Assembly: GCA_949357655.1 (NCBI GenBank)
Contig: CASHTG010000016.1
Location: 1,054,001-1,118,000 of the forward strand
Direction of reading: 5' to 3'
Length of the DNA: 64,000 nt
Source: Parascedosporium putredinis
Lineage: Eukaryota > Ascomycota > Sordariomycetes > Microascales > Microascaceae
A program made the translations under genes and the position numbers. The notes below the pieces were generated by a model. The model saw only the letters and a list, made by a program, of their open reading frames with translations, did not search any database and was not told the origin of the DNA. This document shows, in pieces, positions 39,401 through 50,359 of the stretch (position 1 is its first letter; the number at the start of each line of letters is the position of its first letter).

Positions 39401-39618
39401 CATTTCGGTGATGAGCACCATGTCACAAGGGGCTGACTCACGTTTGCTCTCCTTGCTCCCGGTGGCCCTTGACTCGATCTCGAGGAGGCGCCGGACGCAC
39501 GGGACTGTATGGTATTGGGTGCTGGCGATATGGCCCGGATGGGAATGTTAGGCGGCGGCCCAGGCTCGGCCCCTGGGGAGCGTCGTTGCATCGTTCTTGG
39601 AAGGCCAGCGGCCTGCAT
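36480..39618 (-). CDS. bud6: Bud6/Aip3 actin-interacting polarity factor
   Basis: Polarisome component that binds actin monomers and stimulates formins at hyphal tips. A first exon (39618-39442, MQAAGLPRTMQRRSPGAEPG..RRAN) is joined over intron 39441-39213 to QPPNSSVPLSQIEKSVTHLL, the conserved start of the Bud6 N-terminal domain (VATKQLLETLTQWSRGQ, DVYVRLGYEFN). A Ser/Pro-rich middle contains ASRRYSQFQLARHL. The C-terminal AIP3 core has KVKKYVLPEGMSELSIGRL, IYIQDPVSGVRHELEDLSD and long coiled coils (for example KPIWTKIWEKELEDVCQGRD). An alternative start inside exon 2 (MMAQQPP, 39224) is possible. Three single-base losses interrupt the frame: G4 at 38516-38519 (Pro-rich stretch), C4 at 38437-38440 and G5 at 38173-38177; conserved sequence resumes each time. 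Without them the gene would look like two proteins. Confidence 0.9.
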
Positions 39619-41714
39619 GACTTGTAGTTTAGAGTGTCGTGATGGATAAAGGAGGGAAAGAGGAGGGAATCAAAGGTGATGGTTCGGGTCGTGTGTCGTC
39701 GATGGCAAGAGACAAAAATGGGGTCGAGGGAGGGCCTGGCCGAGGCCTGTGCCCAAGTTGAATGATTATCGTCGGTGTGGCAAGGGAGGAGGACAGGTGG
39801 GATCTCGATCGGGCGGGCGGGCAACACGCACAGAAAGGGGAGATGGGGAAGGAAGCAAAGAAGAAGAAAATCAAAAATCAAAAATTATTAGATCGCGTTC
39901 ATCGCTGAGAGATGCAGTTTCTATCGGGATGGCAAGGGAGGGCGAGCAAAGAAGAAAAAAGTGCCCCTTTGCGGCTGGCCAGGAGAGGGATATTGGTGTT
40001 GCGACGTTGGATGGAGTCGGGAAAGGGAAAAATGCTAGTGTAGTGTCGAGCACTTGGGGTCACTGTCACAGCTCAAAGGGGTGGTACAAACATCCCCAGC
40101 GGGTGCGGTGCAGAGGCAGACGTACTCGGCTGCAGCAGCTGTACAGGTACCCAGCGATGATGGACGGGGTCAGTCGCTGGATTGATGGAAGAACGAGCAG
40201 TGGACGGTGGCAAGGGTGTCAGGTCTGTTCTGGCCAATAGTAGCTCTTGGGCTTCCGCTTTGGGGTTGGGCGCCTTTTCGGAGAGTCGTGCGAGAAAGAC
40301 AAATGATGCGAACCCAAAGGGCGACTGGGGGAAAAAGGAACTTGAAGCTTGGGCGTGATCAAGAATGGGCGCACGAACGAGTAGAAACAGAGAAAGCGCC
40401 TCGCAGCCCGACTGACCTACTTCGTACTTGCAGTACAGCCCAGATACGGACGCTATGTAAGTGATGTCCGGAGCCTACACTACGTAGTGTACATCAATTG
40501 ATACTTCGTACGATACAATGTACAGTCTCGATGCATGATGCAGGGCGAGGAAACGGCCAGAATGGAAACATCCATCAGTGTTTGGGGGTTCCAACCATCT
40601 GCAGCCCACGTGCAGAAACGTCCCGTGCTCATACCTGTGCGTTCACCTCCAGGCTTGGAGTTCCCTTGTGCCAGCTCGGTCCAGATCAACACGATTCCTT
40701 CAATGTTCCTTCCCCTGGTCTATGGCACTCAGCATTCCTTCCCCAAATTCCCTCTCTCAGTCCGCCATCTCCACAAAATGTGAGCTCGGGGATAAGCATC
40801 TCCCAAATTACTCGGTACTTGTAGAGGACACAGGGACCAGGCTTCAAGACTTCCATGACGATGGATATTTTGGTTTCACAAAATATAAATAACAAAATCC
40901 CCACACGCCTAATAGATTTCGATCATTCAAACACTGCTTCGTACTTTGCCATCAGCCTCGTATCTGGTCGGTCTGGACTTCTTTAAGTCACAGACACGTG
41001 ATCTAGTAGAAACAGCCCCGCTGGCCTTGGGGGTAATGTATCGAGGTGGTAATAGGTAATGGTGACAATAGTGAGTCGTTGATGATGCCAGAACTAAGCA
41101 AAAGATGTCCATAGATTGATGTTGTCCGAGACCTGGGGCGCCTTCCGTTTCACAAATTCGTTTCTGCATTCCCGGCTGCATCAAATTACCCTTCCCCAGC
41201 TGCCGCGCCCTCGGGTCCCTCGAGTCATCGTCCAGAATTTGATTTGATTTGAGTTGTTGGACTCCGGTTTATTTTCTCGGCCAATTCAACGCTCCTCTCC
41301 TCCGGCCTTCATTAGAACTTGATATTTCCCACGTTATCATGAACCATCTTTCCCCTGAATTTCATTTTCCGCCTGTCCTTATTCGAGCCCGGATATAGAA
41401 GTGATTGGAAGTAATCTCGGATCGTCCACTCATCAACCCGTCCGTCACATCACTGTTTGTGAAAGCACCAACCTGCACACTAACTCCAAAGCATGACCAT
41501 TGTCTGCGCTCATCCTCAAGCGTTGATAAAATCCGGCTCCTTATATTGCCGCCCATAGCCGAGTCCAAGTAGGCTCACTTAAAATGGTAGCATTTTTTTC
41601 CTTTTGCAGTGTCCTACGCCTTTACCAAATTTCTCAACGAGAGAGGCTCGCGCGGGTGTTTGTAAAAATCCAATTCGTGCCATCCATTCCATCTTGCTAC
41701 GCCAATGTCAACTT
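39619..41714. other. Intergenic region; promoter of the Bud6 gene at its left end
   Basis: No supported gene. The left 400 bases are strongly purine-rich on the plus strand (pyrimidine-rich in the sense of Bud6), as in fungal leaders. Short frames at 40498-40892 are mutually overlapping and not protein-like. Confidence 0.5.
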
Positions 41715-42589
41715 CTACAGGCCACCGTCAAGCTCTTCGGGCTCCCGGTTTCTCGCCCCGATGATGACGAAGCCGCCCATGGCGCGACCGCGACCGTTAA
41801 ACGGTCTCCTCCGCGGGACATCTTCCTCCCAAGTGCGCAGGCCAACGAGTCTCTTGGCCGCCTCACATCCGCACCCGGGAGCGCACGGCACGGGGGCCGA
41901 GCATGGCGCCACTCCCAGTTGCTGATGCGATGAATAGGCCTCTCTTCGCCCAGCTGAGCTATATCGGCACTAGAAGCAAGGCACCCTTGTGCCCACTTGT
42001 CTCTTAGTGTCTGTTCTAGGCGTGCTCGAGCCGCGGCATTCGAGGTCGACCCTGCCGACTCGTCGCTCGCAAACCGGTAGCTTGCGAACGAGCTGAGCTC
42101 GAGGACGAGCAAGATATCCCAGTAGAGAGCATCCCGATCCTCCGCACCCAGGCCCCGGAGACATATAGACCGTCTCTCCCACAGGAGTGTCTCTATATCC
42201 CAACACAATTGGAAGCAGGCGAGGTTGTACAGGAACACCGCCGAGTCGCGCTGCTCAATAGGCCAATTCGCGCCGTTGCGCCGGTTATCCGTCCACTTCA
42301 CGTAGAGGCGCTGGTCGAAGTGAAGATTCCATCGCATGCCCGCGCGATGGAAAGGCGCAATCTCTTTCCCGTGATACGGCGTCATGTAGGCAATCAAGCG
42401 CGCAGTGTCCTGGCGGCCGAGAACTGAGATGAGCCGGCTCGTCGTCAGAAAGATGCGAATGCCAATCTCATCGCGAGAGCTTTCCATGACAGACGTGATT
42501 TTTGCCTTGACAAGGTTCCCCTCTGTGCCCCGCAGGACCTGAGACAAGTCTCGCCTCCTTGCGCGCAGTGTGTCTTGGTGATGGTCCAT
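41715..42589 (-). CDS. Unrecognised protein, Pezizomycotina-type hypothetical
   Basis: I do not recognise the family. From MDHHQDTLRARRRDLSQVL the product is rich in Arg, Trp and Leu, with helical stretches (IGIRIFLTTSRLISVLGRQD, DALYWDILLVLELSSFASYR), no signal peptide and no clear membrane segment. The open frame itself runs to 41708. If one base is restored in the G5 run at 41892-41896, the protein instead continues through RLVGLRTWEEDVPRRRP and GGFVIIGARNREPEELDGGL to a stop at 41717-41715. That ending looks more protein-like and matches the pattern of one-base losses in other genes. An upstream frame at 42995-42615 could be a further exon, but I cannot connect it. The coordinates given follow the corrected ending. 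Confidence 0.5.
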
Positions 42590-43091
42590 TTCTGTCCGTT
42601 GCTGCTAATCGAGTTTATGGTTTTTCGTTGCCGAGACAAAAACGTAGCAGGCTGCCCGAGGCGAACATCGCCTCGAGGCTGTTCTTATACAAGTAGGTCT
42701 CAAATCCACATTTATCGGCGCCTTTCACCGTCACAAGATAAGACATGCTCCTCCGTCTTCCTTGTTTCTCGGCCCGAGAAACTATTCCAAGGATGTGTGA
42801 TCGTTTTGCTCTATGGGATTCCATTGTGTCATCGTGTCGAACCATTCTCCTACTCCTTGACCAAGACCGATGGTTTCCTTGGTCCATATCAAAGAAAGAA
42901 TTCGATGTCAAGCGACCAACCAAGACGCAATGAGAAGAGTCCACTTCAATGACAAGAGTCGACCGACCACAATGAAGAAGCAGTGTTACTTGCATGCAAG
43001 GAACAATAGAATGATGTTAAACAAACCACGACAAGGCAAAAATATAATTCTTAGCTAACTAACCCTTGGGTTACGCGAAGGCCAAAAGAGA
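42590..43091. other. Spacer upstream of the unrecognised gene, near tRNA 1
   Basis: Contains a 126-codon minus-strand frame (42995-42615) of uncertain status, which may belong to the gene at its left. The plus-strand AAAA at 43084-43087 reads TTTT in the sense of the tRNA and can serve as its Pol III terminator. Confidence 0.4.
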
Positions 43092-43173
43092 CTCTCCCTC
43101 GGGGAATCGAACCCCGGCCACCTGCGAATTGTTCAATGACAAGCAGGTATCCTGACCACTAGACCAAGGAAGA
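43092..43173 (-). tRNA. tRNA-Asp(GTC) with a 10-base intron
   Basis: A complete cloverleaf is visible. The acceptor stem TCTTCCT pairs with AGGGAGA, with discriminator G. The D-arm contains GTCTAGTGGTCAGGAT, the anticodon stem is CCTGC/GCAGG, the loop after splicing is TTGTCAC, and the T-arm is CGGGG-TTCGATT-CCCCG. The intron TTGAACAATT sits one base 3' of the anticodon, the canonical position. The mature length is 72 before CCA. Internal promoter boxes A (TCTAGTGG) and B (GGTTCGATTCC) are intact, and a T4 terminator follows. Confidence 0.95.
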
Positions 43174-43446
43174 TAACAATGGATCGTTTGTTGGATGCCA
43201 AGGGGATCGCTGGAGAGATCTAAAAATTGAACAGGTCCGTAGACAAGTAGAGCAAAATGTTGACTCGGAGAGAAACTAGGGAAATATGGCAATGGCCGGT
43301 TCACCTAAAAAGAAGCTCTAGATTCCATACCTCGGGAGTTACAAAGGAAAAACAAAAATGTTAAAACGAAGAAAGAAGCGGTAGCTGGGAATTCGGAGGT
43401 GGATGTGGCCTGCGTCAAAATGAAAGAAAAAAGGACAAAAAACAGA
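43174..43446. other. Spacer between the two tRNA genes
   Basis: AT-rich spacer of 273 bases. Plus-strand A-runs near 43435-43442 read as T-runs in the tRNA sense and terminate tRNA 2. No other feature seen. Confidence 0.6.
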
Positions 43447-43535
43447 CTCTCCCTCGGGGAATCGAACCCCGGCCACCTGCGGGCTTAATCTTTCGATTTG
43501 ACAAGCAGGTATCCTGACCACTAGACCAAGGAAGA
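43447..43535 (-). tRNA. tRNA-Asp(GTC) with a 17-base intron
   Basis: The mature 72-base sequence is identical to the tRNA-Asp at 43092-43173, with the same arms, anticodon GTC and discriminator G. The intron is unrelated in sequence and longer (AATCGAAAGATTAAGCC) but occupies the same position after base 37. A T6 stretch follows the 3' end. Both copies should be functional. Confidence 0.95.
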
Positions 43536-44025
43536 TTGTTATTCAGCCACGGCATTTCTAAATCTATCAAGCTACCTCAGCAAAGGGTGCCAGCGACATC
43601 ACCATTGCCGTTTATGACGAGAGATCCGTCACCCAAAGCCGATATGCTTTTCAAAGTGTAGAGATCGTGGCCTAGGTCCTTTATCTTGGAGATGGATATT
43701 TTCTGACGTCGTCGTTCTTACTCTTTCTTCTCTTCATCTTCCCCTTCATCCATGTCACACAGTGGTCTTCGACACATGGCACAGGCGATCAAGCCAATGG
43801 TCACGAGTTGATATTTAACATCCATCCTGCATTCTCATTTGGTTTTAGTGGTAGGTACAGAATCGCGGATTCCACACCGGAACATCCGTAAACATATATA
43901 CACAGCGTGCCATATTCCCCTTGCACTAATCCCAGGAGGCTTCAAACAATATTAGCCAACCTCGCCGTCATGTCCACACCCAACTTTTCTTCATATATAC
44001 ACATTGACATTTCCCCGAGAGACCC
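43536..44025. other. Intergenic region between tRNA 2 and the endoglucanase 3' end
   Basis: No gene seen. Contains the upstream flank of the tRNA and the 3' UTR side of the GH5 gene, with TATATA motifs near 43894-43900 and 43994-43999. Confidence 0.55.
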
Positions 44026-45501
44026 CTAGGCGTTGAAGAAGGTCTTGATGCTGGGGAATACGCCGGTGTACATGGCGCCGCTAGGAGGCTCCATGGAGAA
44101 CATGTCTTTTGGGAGAAAGAGTTAGCTTGTGACAAATCGAGACAGCGCCAAATTGCACTTACAGTCACCCCACCAGGGGCCGGCGCTCCAGAGGAGGAAT
44201 CCAGCCCAGACATCGCTATTGTCGGAGACGTGTTGAAGGGCATTCTTTAGAGCCTCGATGCACGTAGGATTGCTTGCGCCGGCAATCTCGCCGAGCATGG
44301 CCTTCTTCCCATTGGCCTTGAACCAGGGAGTCGCGAGGTTGAGACGCTCAACACCGATATTGGCGCTGACGCAGGTCTCCGAAGTCCCGGAGCCATCGGA
44401 GTCTATGGGAAGATTGAAATTTTGGCGTTAGTCAAACTTGGACACCCGCTAGCCAAGGATCTAAGATTGATCCATCATCTTACCTAGGTATTGGTGAAGC
44501 TCGTAGAAGAGCTTAGACCCAGTGGAGTCGGACGGGTCCTCAATATTCTTCATCGCTTCCGCCGATCCGGATTCAACCTATTCTACCTGTTATGACCTAT
44601 CCCCTGCGCTGGAGGTCCCGGGGGAATCACAGAGTCGGAGCGGAGAACTTACAAACGCCCATGCGCCGCTCCAGGCGTTGGCCTCGAGGAAAATGAACTG
44701 GCTGGTCGCGCCCGCATCGCGGATTCCGTTTACCGCCGCTTGGTTGAGGTCCACCACCAACTTGTTCTCCATGTCATGGTACTCGTTGTTGGTATCGAAA
44801 ATAACCTTGCTATTATCCTTGAAGCGGGTAGCGATCGTCTTCCACCACGTCTGGAAGCCGGCGGTATCGGTGATGATCTTGTCGTAGTAGCGCCCAAAGT
44901 TATGGGGATCTAGGATAGCGTAGGCGCCCCTTGAAAAACGTTGTTAGTTACGGGGTGTGCGGTCTTTCATCTTTTACGACAACACTTACTTTCCGGTAAT
45001 GTAGTTGACGGACTAGGTCATGGTAGTGTTAGAAGTGAGAAAAATGCGTCTAGACACTGAGAAAAAGGCCTCTCCACTTACATCCTCAAGCCCAGCAAAG
45101 TAGGTTTCATTTACCGTGCCGTCTAGTTTATCGGGAACGGCTCGCTCCCTACAGCTAAGAGTGAGTGACGATTCCTTCATTCATGAAGCAGACGGAAGAA
45201 AAAGAACGGTAGAGAGTAGAAGCGAGAGTGAGGTAGATTTGACCCATCAGACTTACATCGAGAAGGCCACACGGAAAGAATTCATGCCCTCGCCCTGGAG
45301 CTTGTCCAGAGCGGCCTTGTCGGGCCAGACGTAGTCTTTGTTCAGCTGGCCTGGGTAGGTCCCGATACCGAACTCGCCGCCGGCAACGTTCACTCCCACA
45401 AACTGAAAGTCGGCCCGCTTGTTGAGAGGGCCATCTTGCGCCGGCGCGGCGCTAGCGGCGCCAACGGCAGCGAGGCTAGCACACAGGTCGATAAACTTCA
45501 T
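44026..45501 (-). CDS. Secreted GH5 endo-beta-1,4-glucanase
   Basis: Extracellular cellulase that cleaves internal beta-1,4-glucosidic bonds. Seven exons give 341 residues with no frame break; introns are at 45256-45149, 45081-45013, 44989-44930, 44652-44578, 44483-44403 and 44162-44106. The signal peptide MKFIDLCASLAAVGAASAAPA is followed by NKRADFQFVGVNVAGGEFG. The fold markers are LDPHNFGRYY, TNNEYHDM (Glu of NEY as acid/base), FLEANAWSGAW, ELHQYLDSDGSGTSETCV and AMLGEIAGAS (Glu as nucleophile), with LLWSAGPWWGDYMFSMEPP near the end. No CBM1 or Ser/Thr linker is present, so this is a single-domain enzyme like the short fungal GH5_5 members. Exon 3 is only 23 bases. Regulation by cellulose and catabolite repression is expected from the family, not shown here. 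Confidence 0.93.
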
Positions 45502-46829
45502 GGTTTCGCAAAGGCAACACGGGAGATAGGACGATTGATAGAGAAGGCAAGTTTCTTTTGCTTAGTGCCAAGATTCAAAGTTACCAAGACCTAGCTCGGG
45601 TCGACTGGCTAGATATATATTCCTACACATGTTGAAACCTTCAGCCTTGCAAGCATCATGGACGTATGCGAGGAAAACACGGCGCGGACGTCTTTGCTCC
45701 GCCCTTGTATGGACTCGAGAGCACAAATTAATTAGAAGAAGGACCGAGGGAACCATACACGGCCGTAGGCGCATCCCCGTTGGTAAAGGCAAAGACAGGA
45801 CTTCCAGGGTACGGTGACCACCCCAACTATTACATGTGGAGGGTGGAAGACGGGGTCCCTAGAGGGCAAAGCACCGTACCTGGGCAGGCCAATAGCAGAT
45901 CATCCAGAGATCTCGGCTGTGGGGGAATCTGCTGTCCTATTCGAAGAATCTCTCCTGCCCGATATTGCGGCTCGCAACAAACCTCTCTGTCTCACGGGTA
46001 AACGGCGCCACGCCACAAGACCCCCTTACGCACACCTCGCAACTTTGCCCTCTCCAAGTTCTTCACTCTTTCTACGGTCCATATTCAGTACCTAGCGGTC
46101 AAGGGCTGCCGCTTCTTTCTCCACTTACTTTCCCAACGCACCAAGATTGAGCTTGGGATTTGGGGGTGGCAAGGTCTCGCCCTAGGAAAGCGGTAATGCA
46201 ACGGCAGTTCACCCTCCTTTTAATAACAATCTCAAACTGTGGAGGCCGTCAATTCAGCATGGTGATCCTCATCAGCGGGCGCTTCAAAACCTGGGTAGCG
46301 CGGGGGTCTGATTCCTAAATTGGGGTTGCGGGAAGCGAAGCTCCGTGTTGCAAGGTGAGTGTCTAAACCTTTCGCGGCCAGCTCTCTTTATTTCGAACCA
46401 CAACGAGGCCGATCCCTGGGAGGGTGCAAGCAACAGGTTGGAAATTCTGTCAATACATGTCTAAGCAAGGATGCAACACTTGACTGCAAATGGGGAATTG
46501 GAGCAGACATCATCAACATCAGTGCCAGATGTAGATGTAGAGCGCACGCACATTTTAGAACAGGGCGGCTGGATAGGATAGGTTGAATCAGACAACCGAA
46601 AGTTAACAAAGCCAAAGAGACATGCTTTGGATGATGTCCCTCTCTTGTGCTTGCCATGGAGCTGTCGTCCGTGCTTAATGGACAACTGCCAACAGAGGCT
46701 CGCAGCTGCAAAAGCTTCACGTCAAATAGAGTGACTAAGCAGCTGGGATATTGAAAACTGCATGAAGCAATGGCACGAACAGTCAAGTCGGAACAGCCAT
46801 TCTATCGACCTAAATCAAGAATAATCGCG
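45502..46829. other. Divergent promoter region between the GH5 and uS19m genes
   Basis: No supported gene. The two flanking genes diverge, so both promoters lie here. An ATATATAT tract at 45611-45618 lies about 110 bases upstream of the GH5 start and is a candidate TATA element. Other frames in the interval are short and not protein-like. Confidence 0.5.
45611..45618 (-). promoter_or_regulatory. Candidate TATA element of the GH5 gene
   Basis: A TATATAT tract about 110 bases before the endoglucanase start codon, at a distance seen for inducible fungal genes. The motif is simple and could be chance. Confidence 0.35.
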
Positions 46830-47255
46830 ATGCGGGCCACACGCTGCTTGCTCAAGAGATCCGTCTGGAAGGGTATGTTTAACATGTGGTCTTATCGTGT
46901 ATATCAATGCTAACAGTTCCTCCACAGGGCCGAACATCGTGCCGTAAGTCTAACCCAAGGTTGCCGATCCATACCTCCTGAACGCAACGCGACTTTTGCC
47001 TTCGATCGATTTCTTGAATGGAGTATTAACAGGAATATTAGTCTCCCAATCGTCAGGCCGGAGCCCGGAAAGAAGGCGCCGCCCATCAAAACCCGTGCTC
47101 GGTCCGCCACCATCCTACCGAGCTTTGTTGGCCTCAAGTTCCAAGTCTATAATGGCAAGGTCTACCACGACGTCGAAATAAGAGAAGAGATGGTCGGACA
47201 CAAACTAGGAGAGTTTTCACCAACGAGGAAACCCTTCATCTGGGACAAGAACTAG
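46830..47255 (+). CDS. rsm19: Mitochondrial ribosomal protein uS19m (Rsm19)
   Basis: Component of the small subunit of the mitochondrial ribosome. Three exons encode 90 residues: exon 1 46830-46872 (MRATRCLLKRSVWKG), a 16-base exon 2 at 46928-46943 (PNIVP) and exon 3 47042-47255. Introns are GTATGT..ACAG and GTAAGT..TTAG. The spliced product has the full S19 core: KRSVWKGPNIVPLPIVRPEP, KTRARSATILPSFVGLKFQ, VYNGKVYHDVEIREEMVGHK and LGEFSPTRKPF. The Arg-rich N-terminus suits a mitochondrial presequence. The gene is invisible as a long open frame because of its two early introns. The frame is intact (273 coding bases). Confidence 0.93.
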
Positions 47256-47698
47256 AAAAGCATCTGAATCGGTTCGCTAGCCAGGTAGCGCTCGACGCAG
47301 GAAGCTCGTGGAGCTGGTGTTCAAAAAACCATTGGGAGAGTAGAGATTTGGGGTTAGCATTGTAGACATCTCTGTATTATATTGTCACGATAATACCAAT
47401 TTATGAAAGCATCGCAGAACGTCAAAAGCTTATCCGCTACGCAGCCCTACTTAAAGGAGAAGTGATGGGGCGCTGGGTAAAGAACTCCGAATTGTAATGT
47501 TTGCAGCTAGAGAGTTATAACTGAAAGTCCTAGAAGCACGATATCCTTGGTGCCAAAACGCCAAACTCCCCGTAAAACGCCACTGGCGGAAGCATCTATG
47601 CGAAACACTTCATAATACATAGAAGAAAGGAAAAAGGTGCCTCTGCTTTTATCCTCCAAGTGCCAGGTACCAAGCCATTCCAGGCCTTATCGAGGGGC
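47256..47698. other. Convergent 3' region between uS19m and TAF10
   Basis: The two flanking genes converge here. AT-rich, no gene seen. Confidence 0.55.
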
Positions 47699-48430
47699 TT
47701 AGCGGTAAAACTCGCTCCGCTTGACATTAACTCCATACTCGGCCAGCGCCATGCCGAGATCTTCGATGGATAGAATTGTCCTGTTGGCCGTCCCACCGCT
47801 TCCTCCACCACCATAACCCGCCCTCTGAATGCCCAGTAGCGGGCCACCTCGAGACTGATCCTTTCCGGGTTGCGCGCCGCCCGCTTGCTGACCAGGGATG
47901 GGGAAACCAGCTGCCGCTCCGAGGTTACCCATGGGGTTGTTAGCATTGGTATTGGAGGCGCGTATCCGGCTATACTGGTACGCGTCGGCCGAGATATCGG
48001 CGATGAATTTCTGTGTCGCGAGCGCAAGCAGGCGCGCAAGGCGGGGATCGGTCTGGGGTGGAGGGGAGGCCTGCTTTGGTCATGTAGTAATGCGTTACTG
48101 CGTCAGGAATCTGAGAGAAGGCAGAAAGTGCCAGGTTAGCTTACGGAACGGCTAGTGGTTAGAGGTGCCGGTGCTGGTAGAAATATGCCAGGCGGCGGCG
48201 GCGGTGGGGAGGGGGCTTTAGGGGTTAGGGGCTATTCATACGATAGGCGCATAGTCATCCATTTTCGAGAGGAATTCGCGAAGTGAAGTATCTTTCTTAG
48301 TAGGCATTCGCGACTCCGGAATCGCTGCGGGAGCGGGAACAATGGCATCGTTCTGTGCAGGCTGGGAATTGGGCGCGGTGGGCACCTGCTCCACGGTCAC
48401 CTCTGGCGCACTGGGATTCGTCGCCGCCAT
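47699..48430 (-). CDS. taf10: TAF10, histone-fold subunit of TFIID and SAGA
   Basis: Exon 1 (48430-48242) encodes a Pro/Ala-rich N-terminus and then SLREFLSKMDDYAPI, the start of the TAF10 histone fold. Intron 48241-48111 follows. Exon 2 continues IPDAVTHYYMTKAGL and, after a frame break at the G4 run 48055-48058, DPRLARLLALATQKFIADIS and ADAYQYSRIRASN, the family signature. A Gly-rich loop (AGYGGGGSGG) and ILSIEDLGMALAEYGVNVKR complete the fold, ending SEFYR. The break is a net loss of two bases or gain of one. TAF10 is shared by TFIID and SAGA and pairs with TAF3 or TAF8 and SPT7 in known complexes. Confidence 0.92.
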
Positions 48431-49470
48431 TATCGCTGTGGAGAGACGGTGTGGCGTGGTAGGTGGTGGTTGGGTAATTGGTTAAGTCGGGTACTCTTTG
48501 TTTCGTAGGGTCGCGATAAGGGCGGGATGGATGCTGGAAATATTACCTTCCCCTTCCGTGAACTTGATGCCGCGTTGACTCAGATGGAGGAGATGATGGC
48601 CTTTGGCGGCATCATCCAGCCTTTGGGTAGAGACTTGGGAACAAGCCCATTGGTGGGCGATCATCGTTGTCACGTGATACGGACTCAAAGACGGTGACCA
48701 TTGCGCTGGCCAGCGAGTCGATGGGCCATCGTTAAAGAGGTTCCTGTCGGCTTGGAGGAGAAGTCGTCTAGATTGATGTTTTTCTCTCTCTTCTTTTTCC
48801 CCTTTTAAATTATGAATCCCTATATGTTGGTCTAGAAGAGGCCGCACTTCAGTAGACAAAGGTCTTTCGAACTCACAGGCAAGGGGCTTCCGACCTGATA
48901 TAGACCTGAACTTACACCAAATGCAGACTGTGGAAAGCGTACTCGGTAGTGAAGGGCACAATCGATGAGTAGCATACGTTGGGCAGAGGGCTCATGCCAA
49001 TCAATTCTTAGCTAGTTTCTTTCTCTCCCTCTCTCTCGAAAGGATATCATAAAATTTTTCTCGTGGTCTATTGTTAATACATGTACAGCCTGGTGGGCAT
49101 CGCCAGGCTCTGACGCATTCATCCCAACCCAATCAATTGTAAGTACTTTGAAATGACGATTCACGCATGTCTGTTCCCTCTCCGAAAACCCATCGACACC
49201 CAAAAATAAAGATAAAAAACTCGTCAGGATCCATGGAATCTTTCCGGCCGCGTCATATACTCTGAAAGGGACCCGGTTCATCCCCAACACGGCTCCGCGT
49301 GTGTCAAAAAGAACAAAGAAAGGATACACGTCCATAGGCGTTCCAGTAAGTTCTCTCCGGGCCAAGAAAGTGAAGGGGTGGTCCCAAAAGCACCGTTAAT
49401 ATCAATGATGCCTAAGACTGAGCCAGGACGGAGCTTGTGTAGGCAACACTAGTAAACGGAACGTGCTAAC
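48431..49470. other. Intergenic region between TAF10 and Erd2
   Basis: No supported gene in about 1 kb; it is the TAF10 promoter on the left and the Erd2 3' side on the right. Minus-strand frames at 48961-48482 and 49365-49012 have no family features. Confidence 0.5.
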
Positions 49471-50359
49471 TTAAACGGGAAGCTTGAAACGAGCACCCTT
49501 TAGCACCTTCTTGTAGTAGATCCAGAAGAAGTCACTGTAGAGGATTGTCTGGATGACGCCAGCGACGATGGCGATCCAGTCGACATCACGATCAGGCTCA
49601 GAAACATAACGGTAAACCCAGTTGGGAATGTAAAGGGCGCGATACAGTCCGAGGGCGAAGAGATAGTGCGTCGTAATAGTTTCGGCTTCGCCAGTACGTT
49701 GAAGCATAAAAAGCTGGGGGAGGATGGCCACGGATTCGAGCCAGATGGAAAACGCCCAAAGAATCTCCATGATGCTATACGAGTAGGGCAAGATTATTCC
49801 AAGCACAGCGGCGGCAGCAAGGAGGTATTGAACGCGGAAGGTATCGGTGCTGGGGTCCTGAGTGGGCTTGTAGGTCGTAGTCATCAGGTAAATGATGTAA
49901 CCCTGAGAAGAAATGAAGAGAATCTTGAAGATCAGGTTGTAGGCCGATTTTGTCCAGAAGATGTCTATCGTGATTGAAACTGTTAGTCCACCAAAAACGG
50001 GGAAAAGAAAAGAGGGTGACAGCGGTGCCAGGGCTGAGGATCATCCAGCCACCAGGGGTTCGCATACCAAGATATCGCGTGACGTATACAAGAAGATAGA
50101 GGCTTTGTGACTTAAAGCTGATACCGGAACAGCTCTGTGCGTAGAAAATGAAGCATCTCGTTAGCTCATCATTGTTTCTAGAATTCCCAAATCCAACCCA
50201 AATGTTGACTGAGAATTGCGAAATGCAAGGGATCCACCACGAAGCTCGACGTGAGCCAGCGCGACTACGAACCTTGGTCAGGGTCATCTTGTGCAGCAGA
50301 ATCAAGATGGAGAGTAGGTGGGACAAGTCCCCGAGGACTCGGAAAATGTTGAGCGACAT
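49471..50359 (-). CDS. erd2: ER lumen protein retaining receptor (HDEL/KDEL receptor)
   Basis: Seven-helix receptor that returns HDEL-bearing proteins from the Golgi to the ER. Exons 50359-50273, 50134-50068 and 49964-49471 (introns 50272-50135 and 50067-49965) give 215 residues with an intact frame. The sequence follows the family throughout: NIFRVLGDLSHLLSILILLH, SCSGISFKSQSLYLLVYVTR, YLD then SAYNLIFKILFISSQGYIIY, LPYSYSIMEILWAFSIWLES, VAILPQLFMLQRTGEAETIT, HYLFALGLYRALYIPNWVYR, and DVDWIAIVAGVIQTILYSDF with terminal YYKKVLKGARFKLPV containing the Lys-rich COPI-type tail. The start is fixed by the conserved N-terminus. Confidence 0.96.
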
